A stretch of 64,000 nt of DNA from JANMES01 sp038329865. GTDB taxonomy: Bacteria > Planctomycetota > Phycisphaerae > Tepidisphaerales > Tepidisphaeraceae. The stretch is taken from contig JBBQNK010000001.1 in assembly GCA_038329865.1 (NCBI GenBank), positions 62,001 through 126,000 on the forward strand, read 5' to 3'. The notes under the pieces were generated by a model. The model searched no databases. It was not told where the DNA came from and was given only the letters and a program-made list of their open reading frames with translations. The translations under genes and the position numbers were made by a program. Below, piece by piece: positions 63,325-64,000 of the stretch (positions are counted from its first letter, which is position 1; every line of letters begins with the position of its first letter).

Positions 63325-64000
63325 TTCAGAAAGATCTCCACCACCGGCACGGCCACGTGCGGCTTCGTCTGCGGCAGCGTGATGTTCAGCGTCGCGGCTT
63401 CGCCGAGCTTCCAGTGGGACTGCCACTCCTCCAGGCCCTGGAGTTTCACTTCGCTGGCGTCGTTGAGCAGTTGCGCGTACTCCACTTTCCCCGCGAGATT
63501 CGGCAGGCTGATGTGCTTGTACGGCCAGGCGAAGACGTGCAGGTACAGCCGCTTCGTCGCCGGGTTGTAGGTGTAGCGGCAATCCTTAGGTGGCGCGAAA
63601 TCCGTCTGCGCCTGCGTGCAGCCGTAGATGCTGCGACTGTGGCGGCGCATCCATTGGCCGATGCCGGTGAGGCGGTCCATCGCGCGTTCGTCGATTTCGC
63701 CGCGACCGGTCGGGCCGACGTTGAGCAGGAAATTCCCGCCCTTGCTGACGCTGTCGATGAGCGTGCGAATCAGCTCCTCGGTGCTGCGCCACGACGCTTC
63801 ATCGCGGTGATAGCCCCAGCTGCCGCTGAATGTCTGGCACGCTTCCCACACCACCGGCTTGCCGTTGACGCGCACCCAGCCGTCGGGCTGGAACTGCTCG
63901 GGCGTCTTAAAGTCCCACGCCCCGAGCGGGTGATCATCGGGCAGGTTGAGCCGATCGTCGAGCATGACCTTCGGCTGCAACTCGCGAATGAGCTTGATGA
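63321..64000 (-). CDS. Alpha-L-fucosidase (GH29), 3' part only
   Basis: Partial gene: its 5' end lies beyond 64000 and the frame is open to the window edge (IKLIRELQPKVMLDDRL is read before the first ATG at 63980). About 226 residues are present: the end of the GH29 barrel and the C-terminal sandwich, with the conserved FSGSWGYHRDEASWRSTEEL and IDSVSKGGNFLLNVGPTGRGEI. The catalytic nucleophile region is upstream of the window. It removes terminal L-fucose from glycans, usually after secretion. It is translationally coupled to the ArnT-like gene. Confidence 0.9.
   Translation of the reverse strand, partial: IKLIRELQPKVMLDDRLNLPDDHPLGAWDFKTPEQFQPDGWVRVNGKPVVWEACQTFSGSWGYHRDEASWRSTEELIRTLIDSVSKGGNFLLNVGPTGRGEIDERAMDRLTGIGQWMRRHSRSIYGCTQAQTDFAPPKDCRYTYNPATKRLYLHVFAWPYKHISLPNLAGKVEYAQLLNDASEVKLQGLEEWQSHWKLGEAATLNITLPQTKPHVAVPVVEIFLK

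Noticed and set aside
63325..63582. 86-residue extension of the ArnT-like protein upstream of 63324
   Set aside because: It lies inside the fucosidase gene in another frame, is Arg/Ala-rich, and the GTG at 63324 overlapping the fucosidase stop explains the start better.

Overview
The window looks like a chromosomal segment of a GC-rich, diderm member of the Planctomycetota, most likely Phycisphaerae / Tepidisphaeraceae-like. This is an inference from gene content. The pointers are a secreted protein with autotransporter-type strand repeats and a PEP-CTERM tail, a MoxR / DUF58 / BatA-type VWA cluster with a giant VWA protein, LptF and LptG plus an AsmA-like protein (an outer membrane), many lipoproteins, alpha-L-fucosidase and GH16 enzymes, and ThuA, PhyH, NHL and SGNH proteins typical of that phylum. 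I saw no rRNA, tRNA, CRISPR array, prophage or intact transposase.

Layout. 1-3.6 kb: ruvA and ruvB, then three tandem paralogous small lipoproteins and a GNAT acetyltransferase. 3.6-10 kb: a membrane protein, a TIM-barrel isomerase-like protein, dihydrolipoyl dehydrogenase, and a CheX / CheY / FapA-like signalling trio. 9.8-10.5 kb is non-coding, with a promoter-like signal, a possible insertion-sequence scar and an inverted repeat. 10.5-15.6 kb: GT2 and ArnT-like glycosyltransferases, a PAP2 phosphatase, a sulfite-oxidase-fold protein and a four-repeat protein. 15.6-19 kb: truB, an HDOD-GGDEF cyclase and a ComF-like protein. 19.4-23.8 kb: lptF-lptG (terminator at about 19.18 kb), a GH16-like protein and an SGNH hydrolase. 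23.8-32.9 kb: VWA, DUF58, MoxR and giant VWA genes on the minus strand, split by an oppositely oriented acyltransferase. 33-41 kb: a secreted HEAT-like protein, a PhyH / AraC divergent pair, an NHL lipoprotein, and an iron-type ABC permease and binding protein. 41-46.7 kb: a membrane Q-rich collagen-like protein, a secretin-N-like protein, a desaturase and a phosphatase-cytochrome fusion. 46.9-50.3 kb: MarR-pirin with matching operators, aroA, and an AT-rich HEPN-like gene. 50.3-57.3 kb: an amine oxidase, ThuA and the 1310-residue PEP-CTERM protein. 57.3-64 kb: an aldo/keto reductase, an AsmA-like protein, an ArnT-like transferase and the 3' part of an alpha-L-fucosidase.

The most unusual feature is how densely the intergenic spaces are filled with inverted repeats, about 20 in 64 kb. 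Many have arms built from tandem copies of a short word that differs from locus to locus (GGCGTTA, TATTTGG, AATGACC, GGGGCAA, CACAGATG, GGAGACGC). Others fall into families shared between loci. Several touch coding sequence: one abuts the ruvB start codon, one supplies the signal peptide of the iron-binding lipoprotein, and others produce false N-terminal extensions of moxR, aroA and the giant VWA gene.
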